Origin: Amycolatopsis sp. A133
Lineage (GTDB): Bacteria; Actinomycetota; Actinomycetes; Mycobacteriales; Pseudonocardiaceae
Length of the DNA stretch: 64,000 nt
Direction: 5' to 3'
Assembly: GCF_031082405.1 (NCBI RefSeq)
Contig: NZ_JAVHJU010000075.1
Location: 1 to 64,000, forward strand
The notes beneath the pieces are model-generated. The model searched no databases. It saw nothing but the letters and a program-made list of their open reading frames with translations, and had not been told where the DNA came from. Positions 16,045-24,101 of the stretch are shown one piece after another (the first letter of the stretch is position 1; each line of letters starts with the position of its first letter). The translations under genes and the position numbers were made by a program.

Positions 16045-17268
16045 TCAGGCCAGCGACGCCAGATCCGCCGTCTTGAGCTGCTCCGCCGTCACCTTCGCCC
16101 GGCCGTCGACGAGACGCGCGAGTGCGTCCCCGTCATCCCACTGGTTGACGTTCATCGCCGCGGCCACTTCGCCGTCGCGCAGCCAGAACGCCGTGAACTC
16201 CCGGGCCGCCAGGTCGCCGCGGACCACCAGCTCGTCCGACGCCGGGTCCGCCAAACCGCGGTACTCGCAGCCCAGGTCGTACTGGTCGGTGAAGAAGTAC
16301 GGCGAGGCCAGGAAGGGCTCGTTGCCCCCCAGCAGGTTCTGCGCCACGTGCGTGCCCTGGTCCTTCGCGTTCGCCCAGTGCTCCACCCGGATCCGGCGGT
16401 CGTAGCGCGGGTGGAAGTGCGCCGCGATGTCGCCGACCGCGTACACGTCCGGGGCCGACGTGCGCAGGGCCGCGTCCACGGCCACCCCGCCGTTGTCGGA
16501 GAGCTCCAGGCCCGCCTCGTGGGCCAGCTCCACTCTCGGGGCCGCGCCGACCGCGATCAGGACCACGTCCGCCGTCAGCTCTTCGCCGCCGGCCAGGCGG
16601 ACGCCGCGGACGCCGTCCGGGCCGCCCGTGATCTCCGCGACCTGCTCGCCCAGGCGGTAGTGCACGCCGTTCGAGACGTGCAGGTCCCGGAACACCCCGC
16701 CGACCGTCTCGCCGACCACGTTCGCCAGCGGCACCGGCACCGGATCGACGACCGTCACCTCCGCGTGGTGCGTCCGGGCCGCCGCGGCCGCTTCGGAGCC
16801 GATCCAGCCGGCGCCGACGATCACCACGCGCTCGGCCGCGGCGAACGCCGCACGCAGCTTGAGCGAGTCGTCGAGGGTGCGCAGCGTGTACAGCCCGGGC
16901 AGGTCGCCGCCCGGCACCGGCAGCCGGCGCGGCGTGGAGCCGGTCGCCAGCACCAGCCGGTCGTAGCCGTGTTCGCCGCCCGCGTCGTCGAGCACCAGCC
17001 GGGCGCCCAGCTCGATCCGGGTCGCCGTGACGCCGGCGCTGAAGCGGATGTCCTTTTCGGCGTAGAACTTCTCGTCGTGCACCCAGTCGGGTTCGTCGGC
17101 GTTGCCCAGCAGCACGCCCTTCGACAGCGGCGGCAGCTCGTACGGGCGGTGCGGATCCGAGCCCAGCAGCCGGATTTCGCCGGTATAACCGCGTTCTCGC
17201 ACCGCCGCCGCCGCGGATGCCCCACCGAGGCCCGCACCGACGATGACGATCTTCCGCGGTTCCGGCAT
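16045..17268 (-). CDS. FAD-dependent ferredoxin reductase-like oxidoreductase
   Basis: A 407-residue flavoprotein of the rubredoxin/putidaredoxin reductase group. FAD motif VIVGAGLGGASAA at residues 8-20, RPYELPPLSKGVLLG, second dinucleotide motif VVIVGAGWIGSEAAAAA near residue 145, and VYAVGDIAAHFHP. It passes electrons from NAD(P)H to a ferredoxin, often for a cytochrome P450 or a ring-hydroxylating oxygenase. Neither a ferredoxin nor a P450 gene is adjacent, so the partner is unknown. Confidence 0.88.
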   Translation of the reverse strand: MPEPRKIVIVGAGLGGASAAAAVRERGYTGEIRLLGSDPHRPYELPPLSKGVLLGNADEPDWVHDEKFYAEKDIRFSAGVTATRIELGARLVLDDAGGEHGYDRLVLATGSTPRRLPVPGGDLPGLYTLRTLDDSLKLRAAFAAAERVVIVGAGWIGSEAAAAARTHHAEVTVVDPVPVPLANVVGETVGGVFRDLHVSNGVHYRLGEQVAEITGGPDGVRGVRLAGGEELTADVVLIAVGAAPRVELAHEAGLELSDNGGVAVDAALRTSAPDVYAVGDIAAHFHPRYDRRIRVEHWANAKDQGTHVAQNLLGGNEPFLASPYFFTDQYDLGCEYRGLADPASDELVVRGDLAAREFTAFWLRDGEVAAAMNVNQWDDGDALARLVDGRAKVTAEQLKTADLASLA

Positions 17269-17469
17269 CCGTACCTCCCAGAGACGGCTCGTGACCCGGA
17301 CGCTACTCCCGAACCGGCCGCGCCACGAGCCGTGACGTACGCCGCAAATCCGCGAAGCGCAAGAGAAAACCCGCGAGTAGGCAGATCGGGTGAACCCGCG
17401 TCATAGCACCGCCGGGACCCGCTCCCACCCTCGCACGGAGCACAACGAGGAAATCGGAAGGCGGCGACC

Positions 17470-17676
17470 GTGAGTCGGGGCGAATGGTCGATCGGCTGCC
17501 GGGATCTGGCCGGCAGGCGCAGGGACGTGACGGTGTTCGTCAGCCACGACAAAGTGGTGCTGGTCGCGCCACCGGGCGAAGCGGCCGTGCTCGGGCCGCT
17601 CGACGTCGGACGGCTGCGGGCCGCTCTGCGCGACGCCGTCGTGGCGACGGCGGACGACGACACCCCCGAAAGCTGA
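17470..17676 (+). CDS. Small hypothetical protein
   Basis: A 68-residue protein (N-terminus MSRGEWSIGCRDLAGRRRDV by initiation at GTG) with a beta-rich core (VTVFVSHDKVVLVAPPGEAAVL) and an acidic tail. GGAAGG lies about 8 bases upstream. It reads towards the acyl reductase gene, whose operator begins 12 bases after the stop. No domain is recognised; the codon pattern and ribosome binding site are the only support. Confidence 0.6.
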   Translation: MSRGEWSIGCRDLAGRRRDVTVFVSHDKVVLVAPPGEAAVLGPLDVGRLRAALRDAVVATADDDTPES

Positions 17677-17687
17677 CAACTACCGTT

Positions 17688-17703
17688 CCTACTTTCCAGT
17701 AGG
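17688..17703. promoter_or_regulatory. Perfect operator-like palindrome upstream of the acyl reductase gene
   Basis: CCTACT-TTCC-AGTAGG, six-base perfect arms, placed 32 bases before the acrA1-like start. The position over a promoter (TAGAGT at 17705-17710 as a possible -10) suggests a TetR-type repressor site. No regulator gene is adjacent. Confidence 0.45.
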
Positions 17704-17734
17704 TTAGAGTCGGGCCCGACGGAAGGGACCGGCC

Positions 17735-19714
17735 ATGACGACCTACTTCGTGACGGGCGCGACGGGCTTCATCGGGAAACGCCTGGTCGCGCGGCTCCTG
17801 CGGCGGCCGGAGACGTCCGCGGTGTACGCGCTGGTGCGGGAGACCTCCCGCGAACGCCTGGCGGCACTGGCCCGGGACTGGGCGGGCGCGGACAAGCTGC
17901 ACCCGGTGGTCGGCGACCTCGCCGAACCCCGCCTCGGCGCCGATCCCGCCGAGCTGCCCCACCTGGACCACGTCGTCCACCTCGGCGCGCTCTACGACCT
18001 CACCGCCGGCGAGGAGGCCAACCGGCGCGCCAACGTCGAGGGCACCCGGCACCTGCTGGCGTTCGCCGCCGCGGCGCGGGCCGGGCTGGTGCACCACGTC
18101 TCCTCGATCGCCGTCGCCGGCGACCACGCCGGGCGGTTCACCGAGGCCGACTTCGACCTCGGCCAGCGCTTCGCCTCGCCGTACCACGCGACGAAGTTCC
18201 AGGCCGAGAAGCTCGTCCGCGAGCAGTCCCTGCCCTACCGCGTCTACCGGCCCTCGGCCGTCGTCGGCGACTCGCGCACCGGCGAGATGGACAAGGTCGA
18301 CGGGCCCTACTACTTCCTCCCGGCCATCTCCCGGCTGGCGGCCCTGCCCCGGCGGCTGCCGCTGGCCGCGCCCGGCCTCGGCGCGACGAACCTGGTGCCG
18401 GTCGACTACGTCGTCGAAGCGATGGATCACCTGATGCACCGGGAGGCGCCGTCGGGGACGACCTACCACCTGGCCGCCGCGCGTCCGCAGCCGCTGAACT
18501 CCGTCTACAACGCCTTCGCGCGCGCCGCGGGCGGGCCGGTGATCCGGGCCGCGCTGCCCGCCGGGCCGTCGAACGCGCTGCGTCGCGCGGGCGGCCGCCT
18601 GGCGCACGCGGCCGCGGCCGGGATCGACCGGCTGCCCGGCGGCCGGGGCGCCCGCGCGGCCGTCCTCGAGGAGCTGGGGATCCCCCTGGCGGTGCTGCCG
18701 CACCTGACCATGGACGTCGTCTTCGACACCGCCCGCACCACAACGGCGTTGATCGGCAGCGGCATCGAGCTGCCCGAGCTGCGGGACTACGCCGCGCCGC
18801 TCTACCGGTACTGGCAGGCCTGCCTCGACCCCGACCGTGCCCGCCGCGGGCGCGGGCTGGCGGGACGCACGGTGCTGATCACCGGCGCGTCGTCGGGGAT
18901 CGGCCGGGCGTCGGCGCTCGCCGTGGCCGCCAAGGGCGCGAAGGTGATCCTCGTGGCCCGCCGCGCTTCGGAGCTCGAAGAGGTGCGCGAGGAGATCCTC
19001 GCGGCCGGCGGCACCGCCGCGACGTACCCGTGCGACCTCACCGACGGCGACGCCGTCGACGCGCTCGTCAAGGACGTCCTCGGCGACCACGGCGCGGTGG
19101 ACGTGCTGGTGAACAACGCCGGCCGGTCGATCCGGCGCTCGGTCGCGCTGTCCACGCAGCGGTTCCACGACTTCGAGCGCACGATGGCGATCAACTACTT
19201 CGGGCCGGTGCGGCTGGTCCTCGGCTTCCTGCCGTCGATGGCCGAGCGCCGGTTCGGCCACGTCGTCAACGTGACGACCCAGGGCCTGCAGACCGACACC
19301 CCGCGCTTTTCGGCCTACCTGGCGTCGAAGGCGGCGCTGGAGGAGTTCGGGCTGACGGCCGGGCGCGAGACGCTCTCGGACGGCGTCACCTTCACGTCGG
19401 TGCGGATGCCGCTGGTCCGGACGCCGATGATCGCGCCGACCGGCTACCGCGGGATCCCGGCCAGCAGCCCGGAACGCGCCGCGGCGCTGGTGGTGAAGGC
19501 GTGCGAGGAGCGGCCGGAGGTCCTCAGCCTCCCTGAAGGCCGAGCCGCCGAGCTGGCAACGCTCGCCGCGCCGCGGCTCGCCCGCTTCGCCGCGCACCTG
19601 GCCTACCGCGCGATGCCGGAATCCGCGCCCGAAGCGCGCGACCTCCCCCGCCGGTCCGCACCGGCGTCCGTGGCGGCGGCGGTGACTCGCCTTATCTGGC
19701 GCCGTCGTGCCTAG
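17735..19714 (+). CDS. Two-domain SDR fatty acyl reductase, AcrA1-like
   Basis: A 659-residue fusion. The N-terminal extended SDR or thioester-reductase domain (about 1-360) has TGATGFIGKRLV at residues 8-19 and the active-site SPYHATKFQAEK. The C-terminal classical SDR (about 375-640) has TGASSGIGRAS, NNAGRSIRRS and YLASK. This architecture and length match mycobacterial AcrA1 and related enzymes that reduce fatty acyl-CoA to alcohol. It could supply long-chain alcohols for wax esters. A palindrome just upstream suggests repression. Confidence 0.85.
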   Translation: MTTYFVTGATGFIGKRLVARLLRRPETSAVYALVRETSRERLAALARDWAGADKLHPVVGDLAEPRLGADPAELPHLDHVVHLGALYDLTAGEEANRRANVEGTRHLLAFAAAARAGLVHHVSSIAVAGDHAGRFTEADFDLGQRFASPYHATKFQAEKLVREQSLPYRVYRPSAVVGDSRTGEMDKVDGPYYFLPAISRLAALPRRLPLAAPGLGATNLVPVDYVVEAMDHLMHREAPSGTTYHLAAARPQPLNSVYNAFARAAGGPVIRAALPAGPSNALRRAGGRLAHAAAAGIDRLPGGRGARAAVLEELGIPLAVLPHLTMDVVFDTARTTTALIGSGIELPELRDYAAPLYRYWQACLDPDRARRGRGLAGRTVLITGASSGIGRASALAVAAKGAKVILVARRASELEEVREEILAAGGTAATYPCDLTDGDAVDALVKDVLGDHGAVDVLVNNAGRSIRRSVALSTQRFHDFERTMAINYFGPVRLVLGFLPSMAERRFGHVVNVTTQGLQTDTPRFSAYLASKAALEEFGLTAGRETLSDGVTFTSVRMPLVRTPMIAPTGYRGIPASSPERAAALVVKACEERPEVLSLPEGRAAELATLAAPRLARFAAHLAYRAMPESAPEARDLPRRSAPASVAAAVTRLIWRRRA

Positions 19715-19776
19715 TTCCCGCGAATTCCGCCGAAACGCTGGCACGCACGCGACGGTACTTCTACCCTCGCGCGAGT

Positions 19777-19794
19777 CCCGTACACCCGTACGGG
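19777..19794 (+). terminator. Short perfect hairpin after the acyl reductase gene
   Basis: CCCGTAC-ACCC-GTACGGG, perfect seven-base arms with a four-base loop, 63 bases after the acyl reductase stop. It could terminate that transcript, or be an operator for the short frame at 19815. Confidence 0.4.
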
Positions 19795-19814
19795 CCTCTA
19801 CTGGGGAGTTCGGA

Positions 19815-19898
19815 ATGCCGGAAATCAACGCAGGGCAACGCTGCGCCGTGAGCGACCAGACGGCCGCGATCGGCACCGCGAGGCGCACCCTCGGGTGA
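19815..19898 (+). CDS. Possible 27-residue peptide
   Basis: ATG preceded by GGGGAG at good distance, then 27 codons (MPEINAGQRCAVSDQTAAIG followed by TARRTLG) and a TGA. It stands alone between a hairpin and a repeat region. No family is known to me. It may be a leader or a chance frame; the ribosome site is the only positive evidence. Confidence 0.25.
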   Translation: MPEINAGQRCAVSDQTAAIGTARRTLG

Positions 19899-19975
19899 CA
19901 CCGGCCGGAGCCGGGCAGGTGCCCGGCTCCGGCTTTCCGGCCCCTTCCGGCGGGTTGGCCCCGGCCGCGCTGCCG

Positions 19976-20026
19976 CGAATGACTCATTCGGGACCTCCCA
20001 CGTCCCCAATGACTCATTCGGGACCT
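19976..20026. repeat. AATGACTCATT palindromic repeat, two copies 30 bases apart
   Basis: The 19-base unit AATGACTCATTCGGGACCT occurs at 19978-19996 and again at 20008-20026, an exact 30-base period. Each centre AATGACTCATT is itself a palindrome. A third copy, in the opposite orientation and with a symmetrical extension, lies at 36793-36819. Confidence 0.85.
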
Positions 20027-20140
20027 TCCGGCACACTCGGCGGCGGACCACCGGGCCCGGTGGTGCTCGTCATGTCCGCCTCGGTCCCGGCCGCTACCAT
20101 CGCTTCCCGGGTGTGATCGGGAGCGGAAGGCGGGCGAGGC

Positions 20141-21919
20141 GTGGACGTGGCGAGTCCTGCGCACGTCGCCGAGACGCCCGCGCCGCGGCAGGCCACCCGG
20201 CCGCTGCTGCGGTGGAGCGTCCACGCCGGCTGGGTGCTGCTGCTCGCCCTCGCCACCGAATTCCGCGTCGGCCGCTTCGGCTTCCACCCCTCCGACCAGG
20301 GGTTCATCCTCGCCCAGGCCTGGCGCGTGCTGCACGGCGAAGTGCCGCACGCCGACATCATCTCCGCCCGGCCGCTCGGGTCCGCGGTGCTGCACGTCGC
20401 CGACTACGCGCTGCCGATGCCGCTGTTCTTCGGCTCCAGTTTCCTGTCCATGATCGAGATCATCGTGGCGACGATCGCGTTCGCCACGCTGGTCACGCGG
20501 CGCCGGGTGCTCGAGTGGGGCCCGGGGATGACGGCGATGGTCGCGGCCGCGTCGCTGATCAACCTCAACGCCTTCCCTCTGATGGCCTGGCACACCGTGG
20601 ACGGCATCGCGCTCACCGCGTGCGGTGCCTGGGCGCTGGACACGGGCCTCCGCAGCGGCCGCGCGCTCGCCCGCCGCGGCGGGCTGGTGCTGCTCGGCTG
20701 CGCGGTGTTCGTCAAGCAGAGTTTTGCGCTGGCCGCGGTCATCGGGGTGCTGTGGCTGCTGCTGCACCCGGCGACGCGGGCCGGGGCGCGCCGCGCGCTG
20801 CGGCTGGTCCTCGACCTCCTCGCGCTCGGTGCGCCCGGGCTCGCGTACGTGGCCTGGGTCAGCCTCGGCGGCGGGTTCGCCGAGATGGTCGAGCAGCTCA
20901 CCGGCGGCGTGCCCGCGTACGGCGAACGGCTGCTCGGGCTCTGGCTGGACGACCCGGAGGTGCTGACCCGGGCCCCCGTGCGGGAGCTGGGCTTCTTCGC
21001 CGCGATCGCCGTGGTGCTCCTGGCCGTCCGGCTGCCCGGTGACCGGCTCGGCGCGGCCGGGCGGGCGGCGTCCTGGGTGCTGGTGCTCGCCGGCGCCGCG
21101 GCGGTCGTCTGGACCGTCGTCGACGGCCGGTTCACCGGCTCCTCGCGCTGGGCCGACGTCCTGTGGTGGATCGTCGCGGTCAGTGTGCCGGTGAACGCGG
21201 CCGTGCGGCGGAAAGTGCCGTGGGCCGGGCTGCTCGTGCTCGCCACCGGGTTCATGACCAGCCTGTCCTGGGGCAACGACACGCCCACGCTGCTCACCGG
21301 CACCCTCGCGCTGACGGCGTTGCTGCTGCTGAGCCACCTGGTCCCGCCCCGGCCCCGGCTCGCGCGCCGCTGGGTCACCGCGACGGCCGGGCTGACCGCG
21401 GTGGCGGTCTGCGGCTGGGTCGTCGTCGCGCGGCACGACCAGGCGGCGTACCTGGATCTCGGGCACGACCGGCTGACGGCCGACCTCGGCGCCGTCAGCC
21501 CGGCCATGTCCGGCATCCGGACGAACCCCTCGACGTTCCGGTACGTCCGGCAGATCCGCGACTGCGTGGACCGCTTCCCGGCCCGGCGGACGGCGGTCCT
21601 GCCGGACAACGCGTTCGCCTACCCCGCGTTCGGCCTGCGCAACCCGTTCCCGCTGGAGTGGCCGCTGCCGCTGGAGATCGTCGGCGACGCCCCCGAACGG
21701 ATGCTCGCGACCACCGACGCGCTCAACCGCGAAGGCGGTTACCTCGTGCTCTTCCAGACGGTGCCGACCCGGGTGCTGGCCACGGGCGGCCCGGTGCCGG
21801 CGGAGGTGCCCGCCGACACGCCGGCGTTCACCTACCTGGGGCTGGAGAAGGCGCTCCAGGCCCGGCTCACGGGCCGCGTCGTGACCTGCGGCAGCTTCGT
21901 GGGCAAGTACGCGCCCTGA
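20141..21919 (+). CDS. Polytopic membrane protein, possible GT-C-type glycosyltransferase
   Basis: A 592-residue protein with about 11 hydrophobic helices filling residues 25-440 and a C-terminal extracytoplasmic domain of about 150 residues. The first external loop holds an acidic pair in FHPSDQGFILAQAWRVL and then PHADIISARPLGS, a layout reminiscent of GT-C glycosyltransferases that use polyprenyl-phosphate sugars. No family-defining motif is certain, so the call is tentative. The GTG start follows GCGGAAGGCGGGCGAGG. No sugar-metabolism gene is adjacent. Confidence 0.6.
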   Translation: MDVASPAHVAETPAPRQATRPLLRWSVHAGWVLLLALATEFRVGRFGFHPSDQGFILAQAWRVLHGEVPHADIISARPLGSAVLHVADYALPMPLFFGSSFLSMIEIIVATIAFATLVTRRRVLEWGPGMTAMVAAASLINLNAFPLMAWHTVDGIALTACGAWALDTGLRSGRALARRGGLVLLGCAVFVKQSFALAAVIGVLWLLLHPATRAGARRALRLVLDLLALGAPGLAYVAWVSLGGGFAEMVEQLTGGVPAYGERLLGLWLDDPEVLTRAPVRELGFFAAIAVVLLAVRLPGDRLGAAGRAASWVLVLAGAAAVVWTVVDGRFTGSSRWADVLWWIVAVSVPVNAAVRRKVPWAGLLVLATGFMTSLSWGNDTPTLLTGTLALTALLLLSHLVPPRPRLARRWVTATAGLTAVAVCGWVVVARHDQAAYLDLGHDRLTADLGAVSPAMSGIRTNPSTFRYVRQIRDCVDRFPARRTAVLPDNAFAYPAFGLRNPFPLEWPLPLEIVGDAPERMLATTDALNREGGYLVLFQTVPTRVLATGGPVPAEVPADTPAFTYLGLEKALQARLTGRVVTCGSFVGKYAP

Positions 21920-22049
21920 GCTCGGGGAGCCTGCTCGCGGCCCGGCATCAGGTCGAACAGCTCTCGAGGAGGACCGCCTCGTCGACCGGGCGCGCGCTGC
22001 GGGTGAACACGGCGGCGCTCACGCGGCCCTCGACGTCCTGGCACGGCCG

Positions 22050-23372
22050 TCAGTCGGCCAGCAGGTCGTCCGGGCTGCCGCTCGCCAGCCCCGCCAGGAC
22101 GTCGAGGGCCGCAGCGAGCGTTTCCACCGGCGGGGCCGAGACCGCGATCCGCACCGCGTCCGGCGCGTGGCCCGGCAGCACCGCGAACGCCGCCGCCGGG
22201 GACAGCGCGATCCCGCGCCGTGCCGCCGCCGCGACGAACGTCTCCGCCCGCCACCGCTCCGGCAGCTCCCACCAGCGGTGGTAGGACGCCGGGTCACCGC
22301 GCAGCCCCGGCAGCTTCTCCGCCACCACCGACGCCCGCACGGCGGCGTCACGGCGTTTTGCTGCCTCGATCCCGGCCAGGGTGCCCGTCACGATCCACTG
22401 CGTCGCCGCCTCGACGGCGAAGCGCGGCGCCGACCAGGCGCCCGACCGCACCGACGTCGCCAGCCGCGCGGTCCAGGACGGCGGCGACACGAGGAAGCCC
22501 GCCGTCAGCCCCGGCGCGACGCGCTTGGACAGGCTGTCGACGAACACCGTGCGCTCCGGCGCGTACGCGGCGAAGGGGCGGACGTCGTTCCGCAGGAACG
22601 TGTAGATGCCGTCCTCGATCACCGGCAGGTCCAGCCGGGCCGTCACCTCGGCGAGCGCGGCGCGCCGCTGCGGGGGCATGGTCGTGCCGAGCGGGTTGTG
22701 CAGGGTCGGCTGGACGTAGAGCGCGCGCACCGGCCCGGCCGCTTCCAGGGCCTCCGGCACCAGCCCGGATTCGTCGGTTTCGACCGGCACGAGCTCCACG
22801 CCGAGCCGCGAGGCGAGCGCCTTCACCACCGGGTACGTCAGCGATTCCACCGCGAGCCGCTCCCCCACCGGCACGAACGCGGCGATCGCCGCCGCCAGTG
22901 CCTGCCTGCCGTTGCCGGTGAACAGCACCGTCGCGGGGTCCGGCCGCCAGTCGCCGCGGGCCAGCACCCCGGCGACGGCCTCCCGGGCGACCGGGGTGCC
23001 CGCGGCGCCGATCGGGTGCAGGGCCGCGGTCAGGACGTCGTCGCGCAGCAACGGCTCCAGCGCGCGGGCCAGCCGCGCGGACTCCCCCGGCAGGACGGCG
23101 AAGTTGAGTTCCAGGTCGACACGGGCCCCGCCGGGCTCGGCGAGCGCGGGTTCGGGTGGCGGTTTTGCGGCGCGGACGAACGTGCCGCGGCCGACCTCGC
23201 CGACGGCCAGTCCGCGCCGGACGAGCTCGCCGTAGACGCGGGCGGCGGTGGAGCCGGCGATGCCGCGCTGCCGCGCGAAGCGGCGCTGGGGCGGGAGCCG
23301 GTCGCCGGGGCGGAGGCGGCCGGCCTCGATGTCGGCGGCGATGGCGTCGGCGACGACGCGGTAGTCGTCCAT
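22050..23372 (-). CDS. MocR-type regulator (GntR domain plus aminotransferase fold)
   Basis: A 440-residue protein. The GntR winged helix is at residues 3-72 (ADIEAGRLRPGDRLPPQRRFARQRGIAGS), joined to a fold-type I aminotransferase domain with the PLP lysine in VFVDSLSKRVAPGL and YVQPTLHNPLGT. MocR proteins use PLP or amino compounds as effectors. The ATG at 23372 fits GGGAAGG upstream better than the GTG six bases earlier. It is divergent from the O-methyltransferase gene over 71 bases, the probable target. Confidence 0.88.
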   Translation of the reverse strand: MDDYRVVADAIAADIEAGRLRPGDRLPPQRRFARQRGIAGSTAARVYGELVRRGLAVGEVGRGTFVRAAKPPPEPALAEPGGARVDLELNFAVLPGESARLARALEPLLRDDVLTAALHPIGAAGTPVAREAVAGVLARGDWRPDPATVLFTGNGRQALAAAIAAFVPVGERLAVESLTYPVVKALASRLGVELVPVETDESGLVPEALEAAGPVRALYVQPTLHNPLGTTMPPQRRAALAEVTARLDLPVIEDGIYTFLRNDVRPFAAYAPERTVFVDSLSKRVAPGLTAGFLVSPPSWTARLATSVRSGAWSAPRFAVEAATQWIVTGTLAGIEAAKRRDAAVRASVVAEKLPGLRGDPASYHRWWELPERWRAETFVAAAARRGIALSPAAAFAVLPGHAPDAVRIAVSAPPVETLAAALDVLAGLASGSPDDLLAD

Positions 23373-23443
23373 GGTCACCTTCCCGCCGGAAACGCCGTCG
23401 GCGAGCATGATCCCACCCGGGTTAGATTGGCGGTGGAGGTGCC

Positions 23444-24100
23444 ATGACCGACCAGATCTGGACCGAAGTCGACGACTACCTCGCCGGCGCGTTGCTCGCC
23501 CCCGACCCGGTGCTCGACGCCGCGCTGGCCGACGCGGACGCCGCCGGGCTGCCGCACATCGCCGTCGCGCCCAACCAGGGCAAGCTGCTCCACCTGCTGG
23601 CCCGGATGGCGGGTGCGCGCACGATCCTGGAGATCGGCACGCTCGGCGGGTACAGCACCATCTGGCTCGCCCGCGCGCTGCCGGCCGGGGGCAAGCTGGT
23701 GACCTGCGAATACGAGCCCAAGCACGCCGAGGTCGCGCGGGCCAGCCTGGCGCGGGCCGGCTTCGGCGAGGACGTCGCCGACATCCGGGTCGGTGCCGCG
23801 CTCGACACGCTGAAGCAGCTGACCGGGCCGTTCGACTTCGTGTTCATCGACGCCGACAAGGTCAACCTCGCGAACTACGTGCGCGCCACGCTGGAGCTTT
23901 CCCGGCCGGGCACCACGATCGTGGTCGACAACGTCGTCCGGCAGGGCCGGGTGGCCGACCCGGGCAGCGACGACCCGGACGTCCGCGGCGCGCGCGAGCT
24001 GTTCGACCTGCTGGCGGCCGAAGACCGGATCGACGCGACCGCGGTCCAGACCGTGGGTGGCAAGGGGCACGACGGGTTCGTGCTGGCCCTGGTCCGCTGA
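23444..24100 (+). CDS. O-methyltransferase (CCoAOMT-like, family 3)
   Basis: A 218-residue SAM-dependent enzyme with motif I LEIGTLGGYSTIWLA (about residues 62-76), the acidic SAM contact TCEYEPKHAEVA, FDFVFIDADKVNLANYV with metal-binding Asp, and VVDNVVRQGRV. Such enzymes methylate catechol-type hydroxyls using a divalent cation. It is divergently paired with a MocR regulator. Substrate unknown. Confidence 0.88.
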   Translation: MTDQIWTEVDDYLAGALLAPDPVLDAALADADAAGLPHIAVAPNQGKLLHLLARMAGARTILEIGTLGGYSTIWLARALPAGGKLVTCEYEPKHAEVARASLARAGFGEDVADIRVGAALDTLKQLTGPFDFVFIDADKVNLANYVRATLELSRPGTTIVVDNVVRQGRVADPGSDDPDVRGARELFDLLAAEDRIDATAVQTVGGKGHDGFVLALVR

Positions 24101-24101
24101 T

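Larger units (their letters stand above)
19715..20140. other. 426-base region between two genes
   Basis: Contains a hairpin at 19777-19794, a possible 27-codon reading frame at 19815-19898 and two copies of the AATGACTCATT repeat at 19978-20026. The remainder shows no conserved feature to me. Confidence 0.7.

Noticed and set aside
17540..21466. Very long minus-strand open frame (about 1300 codons)
   Set aside because: It lies antisense to the acyl reductase and membrane protein genes, which have clear domains. Its translation is Arg/Gly/Pro-rich low complexity, typical of a GC-rich shadow frame.
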